23,791 nucleotides of DNA from positions 1 to 23,791 of the forward strand of contig SDZP01000009.1 of assembly GCA_004144935.1 (NCBI GenBank). Direction: 5' to 3'. Source of the DNA: Caulobacteraceae bacterium (lineage in GTDB: Bacteria > Pseudomonadota > Alphaproteobacteria > Caulobacterales > Caulobacteraceae). Both the position numbers and the translations under genes were made by a program. How positions within the stretch are numbered: the stretch's first letter is position 1; each line of letters opens with the position of its first letter. Shown here one piece after another: positions 15,432 through 22,817 of the stretch. The notes beneath the pieces were generated by a model. It had not been told where the DNA came from. It searched no databases and saw only the letters and a program-made list of their open reading frames with translations.

Positions 15432-16859
15432 CTACGCCTGGGCGCGGGCCGTGGTGTTCGGGCCACGACCGCCGCCGGGACGGAAACGCTTGCGCTTCTT
15501 CGGCTTCTCGGCCGCGTTCGCGCCGGCGGCCGGAGCCGCCGTGGCGCCCTCGATCGGGTCATAGCCACCCGGACGCGAGGCGCGCGGGGCGTTGGCGAAA
15601 TGCTTGCCGGCCGCGTGGTCGTTGCGCTTGGCGGCCGGGCTGCGGCCCCGGGTGTCGCGGGGATCGCGCTCGCGCGGCGCTTCCGGCGGCTGGGCGGCCT
15701 TGAAGGCCGCTTCCGAGGAGCCGAGCACGCGGTCGTTGCGACGGTCCCAGCAGGGGATGGTCTGGCGGGTGACCTTCTGGATGTCTTTCAGCAGGTTGCG
15801 CTCATCGTCGGCCACCAGGCTGATGGCCGAGCCGTTGGCGCCGGCCCGGGCGGTGCGCCCGATCCGGTGGACATAGGCTTCCGGCACGTTGGGCAGTTCG
15901 TACTGGATGACGTGCGACACGCCGTCCACGTCGATGCCGCGGGCGGCGATGTCGGTGGCCACCAGGGCGCGAACGTCGCCGGCCTTGAAGGAGGCGAGGC
16001 TGCGCTCGCGCTGGCCCTGGCTCTTGTCGCCGTGGATGGCGGCGGCCTCGACACCGATGGTGCCCAGCTGCTTGGCCACGCGGTCGGCGCCGCGCTTGGT
16101 GCGGGTGAAGATCAGGACGCGCTTCATGGCGCCGTCGTCCATCAGTTCGGCCAGCAGGGCGCGCTTGCGGCCCGCCTCGATGAACAGGATCTTCTGGTCG
16201 ATCTTCTCGACGGTGGTGGCCTGCGGGGTCACCGACACCTTGGCCGGGTTCTTCAGCAGTTCACCAGCCAGCTTGCCGATCTCGGTCGGCATGGTGGCCG
16301 AGAAGAACAGGTTCTGGCGCGCCTGCGGCAGGGTCTTGGCGATGCGACGGATCGGCACCACGAAGCCCATGTCGAGCATCTGGTCGGCCTCGTCGAGCAC
16401 GAAGACCTCGGTCTCCGAAAGGTTGGCGACCTTCTCGTTGATGTGGTCGATCAGCCGGCCGGGGGTGGCGACCAGGATGTCGACCCCGGCGGCCAGGGCG
16501 CGGACCTGCGGCCCGTACTTCACGCCGCCGAAGACGACGGCGACAGTCAGGCCCATGTTCTTGCCGTAGGCGCGGAAGCTCTCGGCGATCTGGGTGGCCA
16601 GTTCGCGGGTCGGGGAGAGCACCAGGCAGCGGCAGCCGCGGCGGGGCGCGGGTTTGCGGTCTTCCGCCAGGCGCTGCAGGATCGGCAGGGCGAAGGCGGC
16701 GGTCTTGCCGGTGCCGGTCTGGGCGATGCCCAGGATGTCACGGCCTTCCAGCACCAGCGGGATCGCCTGGGCCTGGATGGGGGTAGGGGTGGTGTAGCCC
16801 TCGGCCAGAAGGGCCGAGAGGATGGGCTTGCAAAGGCCCAGGTCAGTAAAAGCGGTCAA
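15432..16859 (-). CDS. rhlE: DEAD-box RNA helicase, RhlE type
   Basis: 475-residue ATP-dependent RNA helicase, acting in ribosome assembly, RNA decay or cold growth. Motifs in order: Q motif (F4, then Gln29), Walker A AQTGTGKT (46-53), PTRELA (83-88), ATPGR (131-135), DEAD (156-159), SAT (187-189), then the C-terminal ARGID (306-310) and HRIGRTAR (331-338). A basic low-complexity tail (about 380-475, ending KKRKRFRPGGGRG) is typical of RhlE and binds RNA. The start is TTG at 16859: no ATG or GTG lies upstream before a stop, and the next Met (103) would delete the ATPase motifs. A long leader and a terminator frame it as a single-gene unit. Confidence 0.95.
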   Translation of the reverse strand: MTAFTDLGLCKPILSALLAEGYTTPTPIQAQAIPLVLEGRDILGIAQTGTGKTAAFALPILQRLAEDRKPAPRRGCRCLVLSPTRELATQIAESFRAYGKNMGLTVAVVFGGVKYGPQVRALAAGVDILVATPGRLIDHINEKVANLSETEVFVLDEADQMLDMGFVVPIRRIAKTLPQARQNLFFSATMPTEIGKLAGELLKNPAKVSVTPQATTVEKIDQKILFIEAGRKRALLAELMDDGAMKRVLIFTRTKRGADRVAKQLGTIGVEAAAIHGDKSQGQRERSLASFKAGDVRALVATDIAARGIDVDGVSHVIQYELPNVPEAYVHRIGRTARAGANGSAISLVADDERNLLKDIQKVTRQTIPCWDRRNDRVLGSSEAAFKAAQPPEAPRERDPRDTRGRSPAAKRNDHAAGKHFANAPRASRPGGYDPIEGATAAPAAGANAAEKPKKRKRFRPGGGRGPNTTARAQA

Positions 16860-17199
16860 AGCCGTTGGTCTTTCAAAATGCGACCGTATCCGCGCGGGCT
16901 CAGTGGCCGGCGCGGTGGATCGCGGGGGTCGTTGGAAAACGCCCCGCGTATGGCGTCCTTATGGGGAAGTTCAGTCTCGCGCCTGGGCGAAGCGAATGAA
17001 CGCTCCTCACGCGGCCGGGCGCGGCCGAAGGCGCAGATAAGCTGCGCAGAACCGCTATATCGCGGTGCAGCACGGATAAGTCAAGGAATCTCCGAAAGTT
17101 GGGCGCGGTGCTTCGCCGCCGCGCGGGAATGTCACAGCGCGCACGCGGCGGGTGGAGGCTACCAAGCGGCTCCGGTCAACTGCGCGGGGACGTCCCGGT
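16860..17199. other. Gene-free divergent region with the rhlE leader
   Basis: 340 bases between rhlE and the YkuD_2 gene. Two adjacent hairpins are present: GCGCAG-ataag-CTGCGC (17031-17047) and ACCGC-tatatc-GCGGT (17051-17066). A third, ACGCC/GGCGT, lies near 16940. The first and third fall in the probable rhlE 5' untranslated region. No credible gene is present unless the YkuD_2 gene starts at GTG 17152. Confidence 0.6.
17056..17084 (-). promoter_or_regulatory. rhlE: Probable rhlE promoter
   Basis: On the minus strand TTGACT (17084-17079) is followed after about 15-17 bp by GCGATATA (17063-17056), close to the Caulobacter -10 form GCTANAWC. Transcription from near 17050 would give a leader of about 190 bases with hairpins, as expected for a cold-regulated helicase. 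Confidence 0.45.
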
Positions 17200-17796
17200 T
17201 TGCTTACGCGTCGTTCGTTTCTCGCCTCGGCCGCCGCCGGCGCGGCCCTGTCCATCGCGGCCCCGGCCTTTGCCGAGACTGTTCCGGCCGACACCGCCAG
17301 GCTTCTGGCCCGCGCCAAGGCCGAGCTGGAACGGCTGGGAGCCGCCATCCCCAACCACGATCTCGTCGCCGTCGCCGACTACGCCGCCGCCAGCAAATCG
17401 CCCCGCTTCCACATTCTGGACATCGCCGGTGGCACGGTCAGCAGCCTGCTGGTCGCCCACGGCCGGGGCTCCGATCCCGGCAACAGCGGCTGGGTGAAGG
17501 CCTTCTCCAACGCCTTCGGGTCGAACGCCAGCTCGGAAGGCGCCTTCAAGACCGCCGAGTTCTACAGCGGCAAGCACGGCCGCTCGATGCGGCTGGACGG
17601 TCTCGATCCCGGCAACAGCAACGCCCGCGACCGCGCCATCGTCATCCACAGCGCCTGGTACGTGAACCCGGCCATGGCGCTCGCCGCCGGCCGCATCGGC
17701 CGCAGCGAGGGCTGCTTCGCCTTTTCGGATGCGGATCTACCGAAGGTGCTGGACCGGTTGGGTCCGGGCCGGCTGCTGCTGTCGACGAAGCTGTAA
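17200..17796 (+). CDS. Exported YkuD_2 (murein L,D-transpeptidase catalytic domain-like) protein
   Basis: 198 residues from the TTG start. The N-terminus LTRRSFLASAAAGAALS is a twin-arginine (Tat) signal, cleaved at AFA-E, so a folded protein is exported to the periplasm. The mature protein has the active-site pattern of the YkuD_2 (PF13645) family: His150 in IVIHSAWY and Cys172 in GRSEGCFAFS. Such proteins are predicted L,D-transpeptidases or carboxypeptidases on murein, but this subfamily is not well tested. TTG 17200 gives a normal Tat signal and has GGGGAC nine bases upstream; GTG 17152 (214 residues) is the alternative and adds a basic extension. It is a single gene followed by a repeat pair. 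Confidence 0.88.
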   Translation: MLTRRSFLASAAAGAALSIAAPAFAETVPADTARLLARAKAELERLGAAIPNHDLVAVADYAAASKSPRFHILDIAGGTVSSLLVAHGRGSDPGNSGWVKAFSNAFGSNASSEGAFKTAEFYSGKHGRSMRLDGLDPGNSNARDRAIVIHSAWYVNPAMALAAGRIGRSEGCFAFSDADLPKVLDRLGPGRLLLSTKL

Positions 17797-17832
17797 TCTC
17801 CGGTCCAGGGGACGCCCGGCCCCACCCACACA

Positions 17833-17945
17833 CCGATCATGCTCGCGAATGCGGGCATCCAGGCGACGTCGGCGGTGTCACAGCTTTCGAGCCGCGGAGA
17901 ACCGGCCGCCAGCGTATGGATGCCCGCCTTCGCGAGCATGGTCGG
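17833..17945. repeat. Inverted pair of GCGGGCATCCA-type intergenic repeats
   Basis: The two 29-base units (17833-17861 and 17917-17945) are reverse complements with 2 mismatches; the shared core is CATGCTCGCGAA then GCGGGCATCCA. The spacer is 55 bases. It lies between two convergent genes and may end transcription from both sides. It resembles widespread proteobacterial repeats with GCGAAGGCGGGCATCCA. Confidence 0.85.
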
Positions 17946-17981
17946 AGGTTGGTTGGAAAGCTGAAGTGCTGCGTAACCCGC

Positions 17982-18515
17982 CTAGCGGGTCAGCCCCGCC
18001 AGCAACTCCACCGCCTCTTCGTGCCCGTCCTGGCTGATGAACGGCTGGTCGACATCGATGCTGCCGTCGTCCTCGCCATTGTCGACCGGCAGGCCGAGCG
18101 CCTTTTCGAGGTAGGCGCGGGCCTTGGCCTCATCGGCCGGCACGCCCTTGCCCTCGATGTTGATCTTGGCCAGTTCGACCAGCGCGTCGCCGTCGCCGAG
18201 ATCCGCGGCCTTGGCGAACCAGTCGGCGGCGCCGGCGGCGTCGTTCTTCTCGCGGCAGAGGATGGCGATGTTGTTGGCGGCGCTGGCGTCGCCCAGGTCG
18301 TAGGCCTTGCGATACCAGTCGAGGGCGGCGGCCTTGTCGGCCTTCACGCCCAACCCCTCGTCGAGGAAGTAGCCGACGTTCAGCATGGCGGCGATGTCGC
18401 CCAGCTCGGCGGCCTGCTTGAAGAAGCCGAAGGCCTTGGCCTCGTCACCCTCTTCCCAGGCGTCGTCGCCGGCGTTGAACAGGCGGTCGATGGTTTCGTC
18501 GGTGTCTTGCGCCAT
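17982..18515 (-). CDS. Sel1-repeat protein
   Basis: 177 residues. It consists of tandem Sel1-like repeats (SLR), helix-turn-helix units of about 36 residues with the pattern A-x-x-W-(Y/F)-x-K-A-x-x-L-G-D-x-x-A: DWYRKAYDLGDASAANNIA, DWFAKAADLGDGDALVELA, and a first unit GFFKQAAELGDIAAMLNVG. It has no signal peptide, so it is cytoplasmic and likely a protein-protein scaffold. The N-terminus is very acidic. ATG 18515 is chosen because a hydrophilic start MAQDTDETID begins there and GGAAGGG lies upstream; a start at 18593 would reach back close to the divergent YdcZ gene. Function is not defined by sequence. Confidence 0.88.
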   Translation of the reverse strand: MAQDTDETIDRLFNAGDDAWEEGDEAKAFGFFKQAAELGDIAAMLNVGYFLDEGLGVKADKAAALDWYRKAYDLGDASAANNIAILCREKNDAAGAADWFAKAADLGDGDALVELAKINIEGKGVPADEAKARAYLEKALGLPVDNGEDDGSIDVDQPFISQDGHEEAVELLAGLTR

Positions 18516-18595
18516 GTGGAGGCCCTTCCAGAAGCGAAAGCCCATGCTTGCCGGGCGATGCGGCGGTATGGAGGCGGTGGAAGCGGGAATCAACC

Positions 18596-19048
18596 ATGTC
18601 CAAGTCCATGATCGTCTTCGCGGTCTTCGCCAGCATCGTCGGCGGCATGCTGACCGCCACCCAGGGGCCGACCAACGCCATGCTGGCCCGGCCGCTGAAT
18701 TCGCCGGTCAACGCCGCCTTCGTGTCGTTCGCCATCGGCACGGCGGTGCTGCTCGTGCTGGTCGCCGCCCTGCGCATCAAGCCGGACCTGCAGGGGGCCG
18801 CCAGCCTGCCCTGGTATGCCTGGATGGGCGGCGTCTACGGCGTCGGCTTCGTCTGCGCGGCGGCCTTCTCGGCGCCCAGGCTCGGCGTGGCGACCACCAT
18901 CACCCTGATGGTCGGCGGCCAGCTCCTCATCGGCATCATCCTCGACCACTTCGGCGCGTTCGGGGTCGAGCCAAGGCCGGTCAGCCTGGGCAGGCTTGCA
19001 GGGCTGGGGCTGGTGGTGCTGGGGGTTCTGCTGGTGCGGCGGACCTAG
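18596..19048 (+). CDS. DMT-superfamily small transporter, DUF606/YdcZ type
   Basis: 150-residue inner-membrane protein with about five hydrophobic helices: residues 3-20, 35-57, 67-90 and 96-116, and the last about 131-147. The TQGPTNAMLARPLNSPVNAAFVSFAIGT segment is the YdcZ/DUF606 (PF04657) signature, together with WMGGVYGVGFV. Members are half-size relatives of DMT efflux proteins and some act as pairs; the substrate is unknown. ATG 18596 is selected by the signature spacing and GCGGGA upstream. It is divergent from the Sel1 gene. Its stop overlaps the stop of the convergent UBP gene by two bases (CTAG at 19045-19048). Confidence 0.9.
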   Translation: MSKSMIVFAVFASIVGGMLTATQGPTNAMLARPLNSPVNAAFVSFAIGTAVLLVLVAALRIKPDLQGAASLPWYAWMGGVYGVGFVCAAAFSAPRLGVATTITLMVGGQLLIGIILDHFGAFGVEPRPVSLGRLAGLGLVVLGVLLVRRT

Positions 19049-19344
19049 ACGAACCTCGGGATCGGCCCGGCCTGCGGCGTCTGGTCCGGCAGCTCGACGA
19101 ACTCTTCGTCGACATAGCACCACCCCCAGCCTTCTGGCGGGTCATAGCCCTCGATGACCGGGTGCTTCGTGGCGTGGAAATGCTTGGTGGCGTGGGTGTT
19201 GGGGCTGTCGTCGCAGCAGCCGACGTGGCCGCAGGTGCGGCACAGCCGCAGATGGACCCACATGTCGCCCGTCTTCAGGCACTCTTCGCAGCCCTTGGCG
19301 CTGGGGTGGACGACAGCGACGCTTTCGATGTGGCGGCAGCTCAT
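19045..19344 (-). CDS. UBP-type zinc finger protein
   Basis: 99 residues, essentially one zinc finger of the UBP (ZnF-UBP, PF02148) fold, which in eukaryotic deubiquitinases and HDAC6 binds the free ubiquitin C-terminus. Candidate zinc ligands are Cys19, Cys22, Cys35, Cys38, Cys43, His51, His55 and His61, plus Cys3/His5 near the N-terminus. The family's W-x-x-L-x-x-C core is present in DMWVHLRLC. Bacteria of this group are not known to have ubiquitin, so the ligand is unknown. The ATG overlaps the stop of the flavoprotein gene upstream (TCAT at 19341-19344 on the plus strand), so the two are translationally coupled; it is therefore likely a partner of that enzyme. Confidence 0.92.
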   Translation of the reverse strand: MSCRHIESVAVVHPSAKGCEECLKTGDMWVHLRLCRTCGHVGCCDDSPNTHATKHFHATKHPVIEGYDPPEGWGWCYVDEEFVELPDQTPQAGPIPRFV

Positions 19345-21017
19345 GCGGAGACCTCTTCGTGGGCGGCGAGATACTGATGGATGGCGGCGACGACCTGGGC
19401 GCCTTCGCCGATGGCCCCGCCGACCCGCTTGACGGAGCCGGAGCGCACGTCGCCGACCGCGAAGACGCCGGACACTGTCGATTCAAGGCCGCCGCGCCCC
19501 TCACCGCCGGTGGTGACGAAGCCCGCCCGGTCGAGCCCCACACCACAGTCGGTCAACCAATGGGTGGCCGGGTCGGCGCCGACGAACAGGAACAGGTGGC
19601 CGATGTCGGCCCCGCCGTCCTCATCAGCCTGGCGCCAGGCGACGCGAGCCAGGGCGCCGTCTTCGCGGGCCTCCAGGCCGGTGACCTGGGTGTGGGGCAT
19701 CACCTCGATGTTGGGCGTGGCGGCGATGCGATCGATCAGGTAGCGCGACATGGTCTCCTTCAGGCCGGGCCCCCGCACCATGATCCGCACCTTGGCGGCG
19801 TGGCCCGACAGGAAGACCGCCGCCTGGCCGGCCGAGTTGCCGCCGCCGACCAGGGCGACCTCACTGCCGGCGCACATCTGCGCTTCCAGCGGCGAGGCCC
19901 AGTACCAGACCCCCCGACCCTCGAAGTCGGCGAGGTTCTCGACCGCCAGCTTGCGGTACTGCGCGCCGCTGGCCACCACCACGGTGCGGGCGGTCATGGC
20001 CGTACCGTCCTCGAACATCAGCGACCGCAGGCTGTCGGGACGGGCGCAGTCCAGGTCCCGGACACAGGTCGGGATCATCATCTCGGCCCCGAACTTCTGG
20101 GCCTGCAGCATGGCGCGGCTGGTCAGGGCCAGGCCGGAGATTCCGGTGGGAAAGCCGAAGTAGTTCTCGATCCGGGCGCTGGCGCCGGCCTGGCCGCCGT
20201 AGGCCCGCTTGTCGATGACCGCGACGCTGAGCCCTTCTGAGGCGGCGTACACGGCAGTCGCCAGGCCGGCCGGGCCCGCGCCGACCACGGCGACGTCGAA
20301 GACCCTGGTCAGGTCCGGCCTGCCGCTCATGCCCAGGGCGGCGGCGATGGCCTTGTCGGTCGGGTTGCGCAGCACCTCGCCGTTGGGACAGGCCGCCAGA
20401 GGCAGGTCGGCCTCGCCAAAGCCCAGGCGCGAGACCATGGCCGCCGCCTCGGCGTCGACGCCCGGGTCGAGCAGGTGGAAGGGCTGGCCGTTGCGGGTCA
20501 GGAAGCCCTGCAGGCGGATGACGTCCCGGCTGCCGGCATGGCCGATCAGCACCGCGCCGCTGGCGGCCGCCTCGATCAGCGCCACCCGGCGCAGAATCAG
20601 GGCGCGGGTGATGCGTTCGCCAAGCTCGGCCTCGGCGACCAGCAGGTCGCGCAGGCGGGCAGGGGGCAGCAGCAGCGCCGAGCCGTCGGTCTCCGCCCGC
20701 CCGTCGACCAGGGCCGCGCCGCCGCTCAGCTGGCTGACCTCGGCCAGAAACTGGCCCGGGCCCTGTTCGATGATCGGCGTCTCGTGGCCCAGGCCGTCGC
20801 GCTGGACGATGGCGACCGAGCCCTCGAGAATGACGAACATGCCGGGGGCCGGCTGGCCCGAGCGGAACAGGGTTTCGCCGGCCTTGAACGCGCGCGGGCT
20901 GGCGAACCGGCGCATCCGGTCGATCTCGGCGGCGGACAGGGTCGGAAAGGTCTGCTCGAACCGGGCCAGCTGGGCTCCGGATGGCGGGTTGGCGTCGGGG
21001 GTCGGGGTGTCTGACAT
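19341..21017 (-). CDS. Cyclic-nucleotide-domain / thioredoxin reductase-like flavoprotein
   Basis: 558 residues in three parts. Residues about 14-135 are a cyclic-nucleotide-binding-like domain (MFVILEGSVAIVQRDG, FLAEVSQLSGGAALVDGRAE), though its binding-cassette arginine is not clear. Residues about 160-230 resemble a degenerate thioredoxin/glutaredoxin fold without CxxC (FLTRNGQPFHLLDPGVDAEA...VLRNPTD). Residues about 240-555 are a thioredoxin-reductase-type FAD/NAD(P)H domain: GAGPAG (246-251), GGGNSA (391-396) and GVFAVGDVR near the end. The redox CxxC normally found before GGGNSA is replaced by YWASPLEA (about 372-379), so disulfide exchange as in TrxB is unlikely. Its electron acceptor is unknown. 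It overlaps the UBP zinc finger gene. No Shine-Dalgarno is seen; a TTGACGC (21053-21047) could be its -35. Confidence 0.92.
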   Translation of the reverse strand: MSDTPTPDANPPSGAQLARFEQTFPTLSAAEIDRMRRFASPRAFKAGETLFRSGQPAPGMFVILEGSVAIVQRDGLGHETPIIEQGPGQFLAEVSQLSGGAALVDGRAETDGSALLLPPARLRDLLVAEAELGERITRALILRRVALIEAAASGAVLIGHAGSRDVIRLQGFLTRNGQPFHLLDPGVDAEAAAMVSRLGFGEADLPLAACPNGEVLRNPTDKAIAAALGMSGRPDLTRVFDVAVVGAGPAGLATAVYAASEGLSVAVIDKRAYGGQAGASARIENYFGFPTGISGLALTSRAMLQAQKFGAEMMIPTCVRDLDCARPDSLRSLMFEDGTAMTARTVVVASGAQYRKLAVENLADFEGRGVWYWASPLEAQMCAGSEVALVGGGNSAGQAAVFLSGHAAKVRIMVRGPGLKETMSRYLIDRIAATPNIEVMPHTQVTGLEAREDGALARVAWRQADEDGGADIGHLFLFVGADPATHWLTDCGVGLDRAGFVTTGGEGRGGLESTVSGVFAVGDVRSGSVKRVGGAIGEGAQVVAAIHQYLAAHEEVSA

Positions 21018-21095
21018 CAGGTGAAGAAGGCCCTCGCCAGGCGCCTGCGTCAACTGAACCAAAGGATGACCGTAGGACAGGGTCTTGCCCAAACC

Positions 21096-21109
21096 TGACG
21101 CCGGCGTCA
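21096..21109. promoter_or_regulatory. 14-bp perfect palindrome in the divergent region
   Basis: TGACGCCGGCGTCA is its own reverse complement. It lies in the 134-bp space between the flavoprotein gene (minus) and the GMC gene (plus), near where a -35 for the GMC gene would be, so it could bind a dimeric repressor. It may also arise by chance in GC-rich DNA. Confidence 0.4.
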
Positions 21110-21151
21110 CTGTCGCCTTAACAACGATAACCTACCCGGGAGAGGCGCCAG

Positions 21152-22810
21152 ATGGCCGACCGCTACGACTACATCATCATCGGCGCCGGCTCGGCCGGTT
21201 GCGTGCTGGCCGGTCGGCTGACCGAGGACGCCAACACCAAGGTCTTGCTGCTGGAAGCCGGCGGCAAGGACACCTCCATCCTGGTCAACATGCCGGCCGG
21301 GGTCGGCGGGCTGATCAAGGACAAGGGCGACTACAACTGGGGCTTCTGGACCGAGGAAGAACCGCACCTCAACAACCGCAAGCTCTGGTGGCCGCGCGGC
21401 AAGGGCTGGGGCGGCTCGAGCTCGATCAACGGCATGGTCTACATCCGCGGCCACGCCCGCGATTATGACCAGTGGCGGCAGATGGGCCTGGGCGGCTGGG
21501 GCTATGCGGACGTGCTGCCCTACTTCAAGCGCTCCGAAAGCCTGGAAGGCGGCGGCGACGAATGGCATGGCGGCGACGGGCCGCTGCATGTCTCCAAGGC
21601 CAGCTCCCCCAACCCGATCTATTCGGCCACCATCGAGGCGGGGCGTCAGGCCGGCCATCCGGTGACCAAGGATTTCAACGGCTTCCAGCAGGAAGGCTGG
21701 GGCCCCTACCAGATGACCATCCGCGACGGGAAGCGGTGGAGCGCGGCCAAGGCCTATCTCTATCCGGCCCTGAAGCGGCCGAACCTGACCTGCCTGACCG
21801 GCGCGCGGACCACGAAGATCGTCATCGAGAACGGCAAGGCCGTCGGTGTCGAGTATGCCGTCAAGGGCGGCGAGCGGATCGTGGCCTATGCCGACGCCGA
21901 GGTGCTGCTGAGCGCCGGGGCCGTGCAGTCGCCGCATATCCTGCAGCTGTCGGGCATCGGCGTCGCCGAGGACCTAGCCAAGCAAGGTATCAAGGTCGTC
22001 CATGAGAGCAAGGGCGTCGGGGCCAACCTGCAGGACCACCTGGACGTGACGCTCAGCTGGCTGACCCAGGGCGTCGAGACGGCCTACAGCTACAACAAGG
22101 GCCTCAAGCGCCTGGCGACCGGCCTCAACTACATGCTGTTCAACAAGGGACCGGGCCGGCAGAACTTCCTGGAATCGGGCGCCTTCCTGCGTTCGCGGCC
22201 GGACCTCGACCGCCCCGACCTGCAGATCCACACCGTGCTGGCCATCATGCAGGACCACGGCAAGGTGGTCATCGAGAAGGACGGGTTCACCTTCCACGTC
22301 TGCCAACTGCGGCCCGAGAGCCGGGGTTCGGTCTGCCTGCGGTCGGCCGATCCGTTCGACGATCCGACCATCTTCGCCAACTATCTGGCGGCCGAGGAAG
22401 ATCGCCGGGCCATGCGCGAGGGGGTCAAGATCGCCCGCGAGGCGGCGCATCAGGCGGCGCTGGACCCCTATCGGGGCGAGGAGTTCTCGCCGGGCAAGGA
22501 CGTCAAGTCCGACGCCGATATCGACGCCTGGATCAAGCGCACCGGCGAGACCATCTATCACCCGGTCGGCACCTGCCGCATGGGCGTGGCGGGCGATGCG
22601 TATGCCGTGGTCGATGGCGAGCTGAAGGTGCAGGGGATCAGCGGCCTGCGGGTCATCGACGCCTCGGTCATGCCAACCCTGGTCGGCGGCAACACCAACG
22701 CCCCGACCATCATGGTCGCCGAGAAGGCCAGCGACATGATCCGCGGCAAGGCGGCGTTGGCGCCGTTCGATGCGCCGGTCTACGATCCCAGCACCGTGAA
22801 GGCGGCCTAG
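21152..22810 (+). CDS. GMC-family FAD oxidoreductase (choline dehydrogenase/AlkJ-like)
   Basis: 552-residue flavoprotein that oxidises an alcohol to an aldehyde. The FAD Rossmann motif is GAGSAG (11-16). GMC signature 1 lies around WPRGKGWGGSSSINGM and signature 2 is GAVQSPHILQLSGIG. The catalytic pair is His470 in YHPVGTCRMG and Asn516 in GGNTNAPT. Overall it reads like the BetA/AlkJ branch; choline itself is not supported, since no betaine or choline transport genes are near. The ATG at 21152 has GGAGAGG upstream. The aldo/keto reductase follows 7 bases after its stop, so the two form an operon, possibly for successive redox steps on one substrate. Confidence 0.95.
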   Translation: MADRYDYIIIGAGSAGCVLAGRLTEDANTKVLLLEAGGKDTSILVNMPAGVGGLIKDKGDYNWGFWTEEEPHLNNRKLWWPRGKGWGGSSSINGMVYIRGHARDYDQWRQMGLGGWGYADVLPYFKRSESLEGGGDEWHGGDGPLHVSKASSPNPIYSATIEAGRQAGHPVTKDFNGFQQEGWGPYQMTIRDGKRWSAAKAYLYPALKRPNLTCLTGARTTKIVIENGKAVGVEYAVKGGERIVAYADAEVLLSAGAVQSPHILQLSGIGVAEDLAKQGIKVVHESKGVGANLQDHLDVTLSWLTQGVETAYSYNKGLKRLATGLNYMLFNKGPGRQNFLESGAFLRSRPDLDRPDLQIHTVLAIMQDHGKVVIEKDGFTFHVCQLRPESRGSVCLRSADPFDDPTIFANYLAAEEDRRAMREGVKIAREAAHQAALDPYRGEEFSPGKDVKSDADIDAWIKRTGETIYHPVGTCRMGVAGDAYAVVDGELKVQGISGLRVIDASVMPTLVGGNTNAPTIMVAEKASDMIRGKAALAPFDAPVYDPSTVKAA

Positions 22811-22817
22811 GAAACCC

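Noticed and set aside
17054..17061. GCTATATC on the plus strand as a -10 for the YkuD_2 gene
   Set aside because: It matches the Caulobacter -10 form, but no TTGAC lies upstream on this strand, while the opposite strand has TTGACT correctly placed for rhlE.
15195..18611. 1138-codon plus-strand open frame across rhlE
   Set aside because: It runs over repeats, antisense to rhlE and through the YkuD_2 gene in another frame; length comes from GC-rich codons lacking stops.
21118..21132. TTAACAACGATAACC as a CtrA site before the GMC gene
   Set aside because: The second half-site AACC is too far from TTAA.
21152..22810. Naming the GMC oxidoreductase betA
   Set aside because: Motifs fit the branch, but no choline or betaine genes are near and the related AlkJ-type enzymes look alike.
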